DNA of 62,500 nt, taken from the NCBI GenBank assembly GCA_009746045.1, contig RPFO01000084.1, positions 492,348-554,847 on the forward strand. Direction: 5' to 3'. Below the pieces are notes generated by a model, which saw only the letters and a list, made by a program, of their open reading frames with translations, did no database searches and had not been told where the DNA came from. The stretch comes from Mesostigma viride. Lineage: Eukaryota > Streptophyta > Mesostigmatophyceae > Mesostigmatales > Mesostigmataceae. This document shows positions 1 through 10,589 of this stretch, in pieces (position 1 is the first letter of the stretch; each line of letters opens with the position of its first letter). The position numbers were made by a program, and so were the translations under genes.

Positions 1-320
1 TGTACCACGGCGATATTGATGACACTTGAAAGTGCCCCTTCATTGAAAAACGGGGGATCCACTCATTAGATCGGACGGTTATTGCTAAGGTGTTCGGCTG
101 ACGATGACCTGGTATCGCCTACTTTGCAAGTGCGTCATTTCCTTGGAAAAGAAACAAGTGCCTCAAAAGTCAAGGAGGAAGGAAGCACCCAATGAGGGCG
201 GCCATTTTTGCAGACCCGCCGATGCTGTTTCAGAAGGAATTTGTACAAAGTCGTGGCTGGCAGCTTTGTTGGCTTCAGCATGCAGTTGAATGGTAGCCTG
301 CCACCCAGGGAATCTTTGTT

Positions 321-626
321 GCCCCTGCCCCTGCCCCTGCCCCTGCCCCTGCCCCTGCCCCTGCCCCTGCCCCTGCCCCTGCCCCTGCCCCTGCCCCTGC
401 CCCTGCCCCTGCCCCTGCCCCTGCCCCTGCCCCTGCCCCTGCCCCTGCCCCTGCCCCTGCCCCTGCCCCTGCCCCTGCCCCTGCCCCTGCCCCTGCCCCT
501 GCCCCTGCCCCTGCCCCTGCCCCTGCCCCTGCCCCTGCCCCTGCCCCTGCCCCTGCCCCTGCCCCTGCCCCTGCCCCTGCCCCTGCCCCTGCCCCTGCCC
601 CTGCCCCTGCCCCTGCCCTGCCCTGC
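321..626. repeat. (GCCCCT)n hexanucleotide satellite
   Basis: About 50 nearly perfect tandem copies of a 6-bp unit, followed by two shortened 5-bp units at the right edge. Because the unit length is divisible by three, the long open frames across it encode only dipeptide repeats (Pro-Leu or Cys-Pro on the plus strand, Gly-Arg or Gly-Gln on the minus strand). No flanking protein-like sequence supports a gene. The C-rich/G-rich strand asymmetry could allow non-B DNA, but this is inference. Confidence 0.97.
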
Positions 627-734
627 TATTACCTGTCGATTGCAATCCCTCTTGGCTAAATTTCTTTCCATCCGAACCGCTGCATGCTGTTGTTCCCCCT
701 TACACTAGAGTTTTATCAGTCCTCGTGAGCATCC

Positions 735-1304
735 GTGCCACATGTCCATGCCAGGTCATATGTGTGCTTGCCACATCTCCTTGCCATATGTCCTTGCCAC
801 ATGTCCTTGTCACATGTCCTTGCCATATGTCCTTGCCACATGTCCTTGCCACATGTCCTTGCCACATGTCCTTGCCATATGTCCTTGCCACATGTCCTTG
901 CCACATGTCCTTGCCACGTCTCCTTGCCACGTCTCCTTGCCACATCTCCTTGCCACATCTCCTTGCCACATGTCCTTGCCACATGTCCTTGCCACATCTG
1001 CTTGCCACATCTCCTTGCCATATGTCCTTGCCACATGTCCTTGCCACATGTCCTTGCCACGTCTCCTTGCCACGTCTCCTTGCCACATCTCCTTGCCACA
1101 TGTCCTTGCCACATGTCCTTGCCACATCTGCTTGCCACATCTCCTTGCCACATCTCCTTGCCATATGTCCTTGCCACATGTCCTTGCCACATGTCCTTGC
1201 CACATGTCCTTGCCACATCTCCTTGCCAGGTCTCCTTGCCACATGTCCTTGCCACATCTCCTTGCCACGTGTCCTTGCCACATGTCCTCGCCACATGTCC
1301 TTTC
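735..1304. repeat. 13-bp minisatellite
   Basis: Roughly 43 copies of a 13-bp unit (CCTTGCCACATGT) with interspersed variants CACATCT, CATATGT, CACGTCT and CACATCTG. Since 13 is not a multiple of 3, every reading frame cycles through a 13-residue peptide; no unit creates a stop, so all six frames stay open for hundreds of bases. The long ORFs here are therefore artefacts of the repeat, not genes. Confidence 0.95.
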
Positions 1305-1916
1305 CATTTTAACACCTGCACCCCTTTCGTCCCTATGGCCATGCCCCTTGGAGGCAGAAAAGCTACTGGCATACCCTGTGATCGATCCCCCATAGCCTCT
1401 GCCTCCACAGTTGGAGGTGCATGCCCACACAGCTTCAAGGGGCACACGCCATGACGTATTCCGAGCCCACAGTCCTTATGAACCGACCCACGCCTTGGAG
1501 GAGCCATCCCATTAGCACTCATATTCTCGGCATTCCATTCCCTAGCTGCATTCCACCTCATCTAAGCAGGCCATGGCCATGGTGGCGTTTCAAGGAGGAA
1601 GTATAGATTACATCCCTGTACCGGCCGTAGCAAAAGAACACCTTTGCCTATTATACCAGAACTTGGCTCCCACCAGGCAAGGTCTCATGCACTTTGGCCT
1701 CGCGTGTGCAGAATGGTCCACCAACCCACCCCTTCCATGTTGTTTGCATGCGCATGTGCATGCACGTGCATGTGCGTGTGTGTATGCGCGTGGATAGGCC
1801 CGTGGATAGGCCTGTGTGTGCTGTACCTGTGCCGCTGAACTTGCATGTTGTGCGTGCATGTGGGTGGGCATGTGTGTGAACACTGAAACGTGCGTTTCGC
1901 GCCACCAATTGTGCAG

Positions 1917-4900
1917 TGGAGGGAAGAAGCCTGCCCTTGACCGAAAGATTGAGGAAGAGGACGCCTTCTTCGGGGACTTCTTGCGGCTGGTGAGGCTTGG
2001 CAACAAAACCCAATAACCCGCTTAATACTTTCATGATTTCGGTATCTAGAAATTTGGGCATCGGCAGCAGCACGGGCTCGTCCATCCTCGATTGTTGCGA
2101 ACACAACGACATGCTTTTTGCAGAAACCATAATGCCATAGCAGTATCCGTTTGAGCCATAATAAGACTCCTTTTGGCTGTTAGATTGAAGTTCCTACTAG
2201 CTGCACAAATCCTTGTGGGAGATCCCTCAGTGGCTGACGTTTTGCAGATGTACGAATGGGCCGCAACTGGGTTATCTAGCTCCCCTGCTCCTGCTGCATC
2301 TGCGTATAGCCTAGCCTGCACTGTACCATGCGATTCCTCACCCCACCACTACTACCGGCTGGTGTTGACCTGGGCTTCTCCTTTATGGGGTTGTAAAGGC
2401 TTGTAAATGCCCAACGCAGAACCAAGGGCCCATCGTGATTGCATCTTATCTTTCATTGCCTACTCCAGCTTATGAGCATGCGCAATCCCACACACCATGG
2501 CCGGTTGGTTGCGCTTTCTTGCATGACCAAGCGGTTGACTGGAGTTGTACGTGGGTCTGCTTACTGGCACGTATATCTGAGCGGCAATTTGGGTTGGCGG
2601 CGAGTTGAGTTGAGCGTCGATCAAACTGATGACCATCATGGCGCATACCCTGGCCCAAGCCCAACCCCACGATGCCTTACACTGTGTGTAGTATGCGGCC
2701 TTGTGTCTTGCCACAACCAACGCGCACACACCCATATAATGTGCAGTACAGTCCAAAAGGCCTACAAGTTGTTCCAAGATACCACTTGTTCCTACCAGCG
2801 GCCTTGTGTTTGTGTACAAACGGACACCCCTCCCCAGCCCCACGGGTCATCAAATAGCATTTTGTCCTATAAAATAGCACCTTGTCCAATAGCACGGATG
2901 GCCTCTTGTTGTCGTGCGCACTATGAACACATGCAACCCCAGCCCCACGAGGAGGTCATTAAATTGCACTTTGTTTTATATGTGGCCTCATGACACCCCC
3001 CCAAGCCCCACGAGGAGTCCTATTACAACCTGACCAACAAGACCAAGATGTTCTTTTCAACCGCACTCGCGCTGTGGCCCAACGCGGACCTGTGAGTGAA
3101 CCAGGGCCTAATATTAGTTTATTACTACTACTACTACATCCACCAAAAGGGAATGCGGCCCAACGTGGGCCCGTGAGTGAATGATTTTTACTATTATCAC
3201 TGCAGCTAATAATAGGGAATTTGACCCAATGCAGGCCTGTGAATGAACCAACCAGGGGCCCGTTGATAATTGGGACCATCCAATGTGGATTATGGTATGT
3301 GCACTGTGAATAGCGATCTCCATGCATTAGCCGCAATCGCTTACATGGAAGTTGCTGAGCGCTTACTTGATCGTTGCAGCATCTTAGTTCCTACTGGCAT
3401 GCAGTACCAGTGAGGAGATCCAACTTTGCGGCTTCGAGTCGAGTCACTGGCTGCTGGTAGTGGTGGAAGTGTGGCGCCTGCTGGTAGTGCTGCGGCTGTA
3501 CCAAGAAAGCCCTTTTGGAAATCCTATCGCTGGTGGTCTTCTGGCTTATGGTCCACGGTGGAAATGCCGGTGTTAGTTGTGTCATGTGGAATAGCATCAT
3601 CCAAACTGGAGCATCAAGTGCCTGCACCGCACATTAAATGCGTAACTTGGCAAATAAATTATTCACCAACTTGGTTGGGTTCTTCGTCTACGTTCATCGG
3701 AGACTGACAGATGGTACGGGTCATCCATCGTGCTTCGGTTGAGTATAGTCATGACTTCTTGTCACAAAAGTAATGCAAAGCGCAACGTTATTAGCACGTC
3801 GGCAAATGTCAAACTTCCGACTGTGTGATACTAGTAGCAGGATGGTTGAATGGTTTGTGTACCTTGGGCAAGAACGGCCCCGTTCTCAAAACATTTTGGT
3901 AAATTTTTGGATAAATAATTGCGCGCCCATGAACATGGAATGGTTTGCGTACGTTGCGTCTCGCCGCTTGCACTGGCTGTGCGTATCCGGTCGTTTTCCC
4001 TGTGATGATGATGGGTCGTTGACAACATCGTGCACCACTGCGCCATGATTGACCATGCATGCATGCATGACTGGAGGCAGCTACATCAAGGCTGACGACG
4101 ACATCTACGTGAATCTAGGTAACGTATACACGGTACTTGCTCATGTGGAGAGCCTTGCAGTAACGGCCTAGCAGCCATGGTTAACCTGGGAGGGAAGGCG
4201 TGGGGGGGATGCATGATATGAGAAGTTTACTCTCGTGATAGATAGTGACCGTTTTCAGATTATACCAGTAGGGGGGTTATATGAGTAGTTTACTCTCGTG
4301 ATAGATAGTGATAGTTACAGATAGAACGGCATGCTGACTAGCCCAATTAGTGGTGGAATATACCGTTTCCATCACTATTTTCCCAGGGTTGGAGACTTTT
4401 TCTTGATTCGTTCTGCCATCCATCAAGTTTCTCACAAACCTATATCGCACGGGAAGAGATCCTGAACCTTATACCTGAGCTGAAACGATACGTGTCATAT
4501 ATACATAGGCTCAGGATATAAATAGCATATATATATAGGCTCAGGAGTCACACTCGATGTGTCAATGCACGTGCAAGAATATGACATGTGCGCCGTCTTG
4601 TGCCATGAGAATATGACATGTGCGTCGTCTAGCGCCATGAGAATATGACATGTGCGTGGTCTAGTGCGACGAGTACATGACGTGTGCGTGGACTTGTGCA
4701 TATACGCCTGTGCGTATATGGTTGCCTCCTTATCAAAAGTTGCATTATGGCCTGGGGTAGCTATTGCTCAGTGCCCGCAGGGATGGATTGCACGCGCCAG
4801 CATGATGCCATGGCAGGCAGATACCAGGGGCAGAAGCTCTGGGATAATCATGCCAAGCAAGGGGGAATGCCGCCCGTGAGGTTGTGCAATCTTGTACCTG

Positions 4901-7900
4901 TGTGCGAAACTTCTCTATGTGAGGTGTCATGGGGGATACGCGATTTGGAATATGAAACCATTGGGAGATCTAGTAATTAGGATGTTGCTCGTAATGGGGA
5001 GATGCTCACTACGCGGTTTGGAATATGAAACCATTGGGAGATCTAGTAATTAGGATGTTGCTCGTATAATGGGAAGACGCTAATCATTTGGCAGATGACA
5101 ATATTAGGAAGGTGTCAATACTTGTAATAGGAGAGATCCTTAAATGGGGACATGCGCGCTAGTAATAGTGGACATGCTTAACCCATAGTCCGCCACCACT
5201 TTTTTTGGTTTTTTGACCCCTGAAAATGAAAAAAATCATAACTCCTAGACCACAACTCCAAATACCCTCAACCCCGGTACTAGGAATATCTACACTTCAA
5301 GGGCTTTCAGAATATGCAATAATACCATTGGTATATCAAGGCATTTGGATAATAGCTCCAACCAAAGTTGGCCAAAAGACGATCGTTTCCGTGCAAGAAA
5401 AAGTACACCCCCCCATTTTTCTCAGGGGGGGGTCAGAAACCTCAATACCAACATTAGACAATTTAGTTGGATAGTCCAATGGTGCTTTCCTTTGGTCAAA
5501 CCACCCGGACACCCCAATTGACATGTATAATGCTCGCGTGTACATGTGTGGCTTACGCGCGCGCAAACAGCCAACTATGCCATGCTATACAATTATGCAA
5601 TATAAATGACCACAATAGAGTGCCAAACCTGCTGGAATCCAAACATGACGCCAACTTGCCATCACTGAACGATATCCCCCAAAGAGGTGCCACAAATTGT
5701 GCACCATAATGGCTAATACCCCTCCTAGAGCAGGCATGGAAAGCTGTTGCAATAACCACTATCCTACTCATCAAAAGACATGTAAGAACGTACGAGTTTC
5801 CCTGCAAAAAACGTGCAAACGCACTGCCGTACCTGCCTCGATCATGACCTGGCCGGGTTCCGCTGGCCGGCATGCTCATACGTCACGTATGCAGCTACTA
5901 GTGGGAGAGGCGGCCATAGCCGCTCTATCCATGCATCCGTCATCATTACCATGTTGAAGATATGTGCAAAGATGACGTCTAACGCTTCCACGTTCCCAGC
6001 AAATGGCGCAGCGGACTTTCGTAAAGACGCGGGAGGCCCAGGCAGACGGAAACTCCCAAGAACCAAAGGAAACCGGCGATACCAAACGGGAAGTCTCGTC
6101 TGACAGTGACTACCAAGACAGAGGTAATAGCCACTGCGTGTTTCCTCAACAGCATACATCTGATCATTCTTGACGTACCAAAATAATGCATCATCATTCA
6201 GGGGTCATCATCTGACCAATTTCACGCCGCGGAACCCTAAATTGCCACCAAATGGCACACTGACAGCCATATCTCGCTATGCGCGCGCGCAACGGTAAAA
6301 AATGTTAGCAAAAGTCACGTGACTGCCTGCAAGAAAGTGGTGGTATTTACTGGGCTATGGAGCAATTACCTACCCAACCTAAGCATTTTCATTCACGTTG
6401 GGTCTGCCCCGACCGGCCGGACATATTTACGTTACGTCACTTACGTCGGAGGTCACGGAATTACGCGTTACATTTACGTTACGTGAGTTGTGGTCCAAAT
6501 GGACCGCATCGGCGGACCATGGGTTAAAATCATTGGGGAAATGCTATTGCGGAGATGCTAATTAATAATGGGTTGATGCCATGGGTGGGGTGGGGTGGGG
6601 TGGGTGGCGGGCGGGCGGGCCGGGGGGGGGGGGGGGTGCGGGGGGGGGGGGCTGATGCCGTGGGGAGATGCTTTAGTATTTATAGTCAGGTCTGAAAACC
6701 CATCAACTTCAAGACGTTAAGACTCGTGATGTGTGAAACCTCACCGTCGGCCATTCATGACACCCAAGAAGTGCCATCGGGAGATGCCACATGAGTTGAC
6801 TAGCCTCTAGTTATTACTTTTTATCGACCAATTACTAATTGGCCAACGTCCTGCGCACGATGTTGGCCAATTAGTAATTGGCAGATATAAAGTAATAGCT
6901 AGAGGCTACTAAACTTAGAACCTAGCGCGCGGATGGAAGGCATGGGTTCGAAACCTCGTGCGGACAGTGCCGAGCGGATTTTTGGTGGGAAACCAGCCTT
7001 AGTATTATATTTGGGGGGGGATCACCGCCGGCTGGGCCTATTTAATCGCCGCACGAGGTAGATATCGAAACCACCCGGGATCAATATCGAACAGTAATTC
7101 GATGCGGAATTAGAGCCATGATAGGGAGCTGCCTAATATTTCCCCCCATGCGCAAAGGTTTTAGTTCAATAGCCTCTAGCTATAACATTTTATCCACCAA
7201 TTACTATTGGCAGACATCCTGCGCAGGATGTCTGCCAATAATAACTGGGGGGTGAAAAGTAACAGCTAGGGGCTATTCAACTACATGCGGTGCCACGTGC
7301 CGCAATCGGGAGATGCCACGTGGGGGGGTGCTGGCTGAGCGTGTCTTGACCGTACGTTGCTTCACTTATCATGGTCACGCATGCAAGCGCACAATGGTCG
7401 TGACGTCACCTGTCATGCCACGTGATGATGTTGGCACGTCATGCTAAGGCACGGTTTCAATTCTATTCACGTGCGCAGGGACCCTGATCCGCAACCTGGA
7501 GAAGCACCGCGGCACTCCACGGCTCTACTGGGGCTGCATGAAGACAGGGGGGGTGGTCACGGATAGGTGGGCCGTGTGAATGCATGGGGGGGCGCTCTGT
7601 TGATGCGCTATATAGTACAGTATGCACGTGTCATCTTTCTCCCGTCACCTAGTACCACCTAGCACCCATCACCACCTAGTCACCTAGCATCTGTCACCTA
7701 GCATCTGTCACCTAATATTTGTCACCTAATATTTGTCACCTAGCACCTGTCACCAGTAGCAGTTGTCACCTGGCAGCGTCACCTAGCAGCAGTACGTGGA
7801 TCGGTGAGCTTTTCTGACGCATTGGTTGTGTGCACTAGGCGCTAGCAAAAGTAACGAGAACTAGTGGGTGCGCTAACTGTAGTTACAATAACAAGTCCTG

Positions 7901-10446
7901 CATGTGCGCTAACTATAGTAACAATAGCTAGTCGTGTGCGCTAACTAGGAGCAAAAATGAACCGTTCCCTTTTCTGTAGGAGTCGTGCACCATTGGAGTT
8001 GGTTCACCCATGCATGCATGGACTCTGGTATATCAAGTCTGGCCATTCGCTCATCGTTGCCGATGTCAGAATGTCAGCGTATCGTGTCAAACAGCTACCA
8101 CTGCATAATCATACCATATGTGCGGTTGTATGCCCACATAGTCAATGCTGTGTTTGCAACCTACTACTCCAACGTGCCCGTGCCTACGAAAACCTTTTTT
8201 TATGCACCACACCCTGCCCACCCACACGTTTCATCTCGCCTCCACAGGCGCATGAAGTGGTTCGATGAGCAACACGCGCGGCTGGGTGACAATACGTGCG
8301 TATACCAGCCTTCGTAGTCGTCTCTGAAATTGATTGCGTTGCCCAGGAAGCAGTATTTTCGCTACCACCTTCTTATTTGCATGCCAGTGACAGTGCGGGC
8401 GCATGCAAAGAAGCTATTGAGTGCAGCACTGCTTGTAGTAGGTGACAGTTGGCAAGGAAGTAATTTGGAAGCCATGGCTTGGAGTGAAGAGGAGCTGTAT
8501 ACTAATACTTAAGCCCATTACTATGCTAGCTTGTGCCCAATTGGTAGTTGCATGGTCAGAGATTTGGGATAAATGGGATACATCATGCCACCAGTACCTA
8601 AACCCTAAACCCAAACCCTAAACCCTAAATTGTAAACACGTTGCAGCGCTGAAAGCATAGCTAAAACCCTAAACCTTAAACCCTAAACCCTAAACACTAT
8701 AACCCTTACCAAGTTGCAGGGCTACTATAAGAGTATAGCTCATGCAAGCAGCTGATATAGATCAGGTTTTCAAAGCAACTCGGCAAGTAAGCCATGCACA
8801 TGCTTTTAATGAAAGGGGAAGCGGCGCCCATGGGGGAATAGCAATTACGCAATTCGTTATTCCTGATTAACACAACCTCATGCATGGTATAGCACGCAAT
8901 TACCAGCCACATCATCATTCAGCCTGCACACCTCTGAAACTGTCCACTATAGGTATGACTGCAGGTTTTGCAGCTGCCCCTTCAATTGCTTGCAGATGTA
9001 TTCATGCACACATGCTTGCATGCAGGTACTTCCGCCACGCCACTGGCCAGATCTACGGGATGTCGCGTGCCGTGGTGCAGTACATTGACAGGAACAGGTG
9101 GGGGGCCCTCAGCGGGACTGATTGGGCCTGCTTTATAGAAGTATAGTAGCTTATAAGGTCTTATATTGCATGACACTGATAGTTGAACAATTGGTATATA
9201 TAAGGCCATCTGTGTACTATTTTGGTTGCTTTCAACCCATCCAAAAAGGGAGTTGGAAACTTTGTTGCGCCCATAATGGTGTGCATGCAGATCTGCTAAA
9301 ATCCGTTTTAATGAAGCAAATTGTGTCCATTTGCCACACCGGAGTTCCATGGATGGATCAGTCATGGTTTTGTGTCATGCATGCAGATGGCAGCATCCTG
9401 TGGCGACTATGACGAATCCTTGCGCGCGCATGAAATTATGCGCCCTCTCTGATGCACACTCACACAAATAACATGGTGCTCCCTTCAAGTCGCAATCATC
9501 ATGGGCGGATGAAGGCGTCATTATTGGTGGTGTATACGTGATGCAAATAGTGATATCGATCATGTAGTGATATCAATAGTGATCATAGAGCTCTATTGGT
9601 GGCTCAGCCCGTGTGTGGGGCGGTTATGTTAGTAATATACCTGGCACACGGTGTCTCTCTTGTACAGCCTGACCGGAATGAAGTGCCCATGTGGGCGACG
9701 TGCACGTGGCTGATATTGCGCACGGGGCCAATGCTGTAAGCGATTTGCAGGGAATGGCTGGAGGAGTACGCCAACGAAGACGTCTCTGTCGGCTCGTGGA
9801 TGCTGGGACTGCACGTCCAATATGCCGACGAGAGGGGGCTCTGTTGCTCCAATGGTACGTGACAGGGCCACCGTGCTGAAAAAACCATCCTCTTTTCCCC
9901 CACGTAATCGCAGGAACCGTTCATTCGTTCATCAATGTGCCTCGATCTGACGGGAGAGTCTGAAGGGCTTCAGACGCGGCCATGCACACATGCAGGGCCA
10001 AACAACTGTTGTGTAGAACCCACAAATCGAGTGTAATTGAACTGACCACTATTTAGTATCATACTTGCTTCAGGAAGCGGCTCATAACGTCATGCAGCTC
10101 TAAGTCAACTGAATTTGTGTTTTGCGCCCGAATACATAGATAGGTCAACTGCATGCAGCCTCTATCACATGCCACTGGAAAATTTTATCACAAGTTCATG
10201 TGCCCATGCCCAGACTCCAGCCCTGGTTTACTCAAAACTGTTTTGATAAATATGTGCCACATCTTGCATATGTGCCTGGTTGGTGCAGAGGAATGTGGGC
10301 GCCGAGAGGGCGTGGGCACATGCATGGCGATCTGGGACTGGAAGTGCACGGGTGTATGCCACAACCCAGGGGCCATGCAGGAGATTGACCAGTTGACCTG
10401 TGCGGACCATTTCCTGCAGCAGTTCAGTGTACAACAGACTCTGTGA
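1917..10446 (+). CDS. GT31 beta-1,3-galactosyltransferase, hydroxyproline O-galactosyltransferase-like (spliced; 5' part unresolved)
   Basis: Exons that splice in consistent phase with GT-AG borders: 4081-4118, 7479-7566, 8248-8295, 9026-9097, 9751-9854 and 10289-10446 (TGA). They encode in order YIKADDDIYVNL (the acidic nucleotide-sugar/Mn site of GT31), a WGCMKTGG segment, MKWFDEQ, YFRHATGQIYGMS, YANEDVSVGSW (conserved Glu-Asp motif), an ERGLCCSN segment, and a Cys-rich tail containing WDWKCTGVC. The order and spacing match plant Golgi type II enzymes that galactosylate arabinogalactan-protein hydroxyproline or extend the galactan. A further probable exon, 1917-1989 (LDRKIEEED, then GDFLRL), matches the region upstream of the DDD motif. 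The exon or exons joining 1989 to 4081, and the N-terminus with signal anchor, were not found; weak candidates are about 1650-1681 and 2747-2801. The gene may extend left of 1917 or be 5'-damaged. The family call is firm; the acceptor substrate is inferred. Confidence 0.85.
4219..4314. repeat. Imperfect direct duplication in a GT31 intron
   Basis: Two copies, about 60 bp apart, of a segment containing GTTTACTCTCGTGATAGATA within intronic DNA of the GT31 gene. No coding potential is seen. Confidence 0.7.
4576..4703. repeat. 32-bp tandem repeat, about 4 copies
   Basis: Four diverged units built around GAATATGACATGTGCG followed by a variable CGTCTTGTGCCATG-like half. It lies in the 3.4-kb GT31 intron 4119-7478. 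Confidence 0.8.
4938..5072. repeat. Direct duplication of about 70 bp
   Basis: The segment with GGAATATGAAACCATTGGG and AGTAATTAGGATGTTGCTCG occurs twice back to back, separated by a short GGGAGATGCTCACTACG-type spacer. Intronic. The rest of 5073-6793 holds low-complexity and G-rich DNA (for example the G-run near 6618-6650) with no gene seen. Confidence 0.8.
6794..6915. mobile_element. Fold-back MITE, copy 1
   Basis: A 122-bp near-perfect inverted repeat. The outer arms read AGTTGACTAGCCTCTAG and, as reverse complement, AGTTTAGTAGCCTCTAG; the inner arms contain CCAATTACTAATTGGCC. The loop is only a few bases (around TGCGCA). It is homologous to 7162-7283, which has the same length. No coding capacity; probably a non-autonomous terminal-inverted-repeat transposon. 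Confidence 0.85.
7162..7283. mobile_element. Fold-back MITE, copy 2
   Basis: A 122-bp palindrome of the same family as 6794-6915. Arms begin TAGTTCAATAGCC and end GGCTATTCAACTA, with a perfect central palindrome around CATCCTGCGCAGGATG. If the terminal TA pairs are target duplications this would suggest a Tc1/mariner-type cut site, but copy 1 does not keep TA, so the superfamily is uncertain. It lies just upstream of the exon at 7479. Confidence 0.85.
7633..7795. repeat. CACCTAG-type short tandem repeats
   Basis: Irregular tandem iterations of GTCACCTAGCATCT / GTCACCTAATATTT (about 14 bp) in the GT31 intron that follows the exon at 7479-7566. Confidence 0.8.
8597..8697. repeat. Interstitial telomere-type repeats (CCCTAAA)n
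   Basis: Two short clusters of CCCTAAA heptamers, some degenerate (CCCAAA, CCTTAAA), separated by about 30 bp. They lie inside GT31 intron 8296-9025. CCCTAAA/TTTAGGG is the telomere repeat of most plants and many green algae, which supports the taxonomic reading. This is an internal remnant, not a chromosome end. Confidence 0.9.
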
Positions 10447-10589
10447 TGCGCATCATTATTCTGCCCGCATGCATCACCGTGACCGGCGGAGGCAAGCTGT
10501 GCATAGCAGCTAGATTGACTGCACGCAATAGATCTAGGGGATCGAACATCTGGCTATAAAAACATAGCTGGTGGGTAGCTAGTATGTAC

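Noticed and set aside
735-1304. CRISPR-like array
   Set aside because: Units are contiguous 13-mers without unique spacers, in a eukaryotic context.
5226-5474. 82-codon plus-strand frame starting MKKIITPRPQ
   Set aside because: Low-complexity intronic DNA of the GT31 gene, no recognisable motif, no splice context.
6940-6990. Possible tRNA or tRNA-derived SINE (GGTTCGAAACC B-box-like string)
   Set aside because: No A box at the right distance and no cloverleaf stems could be drawn.
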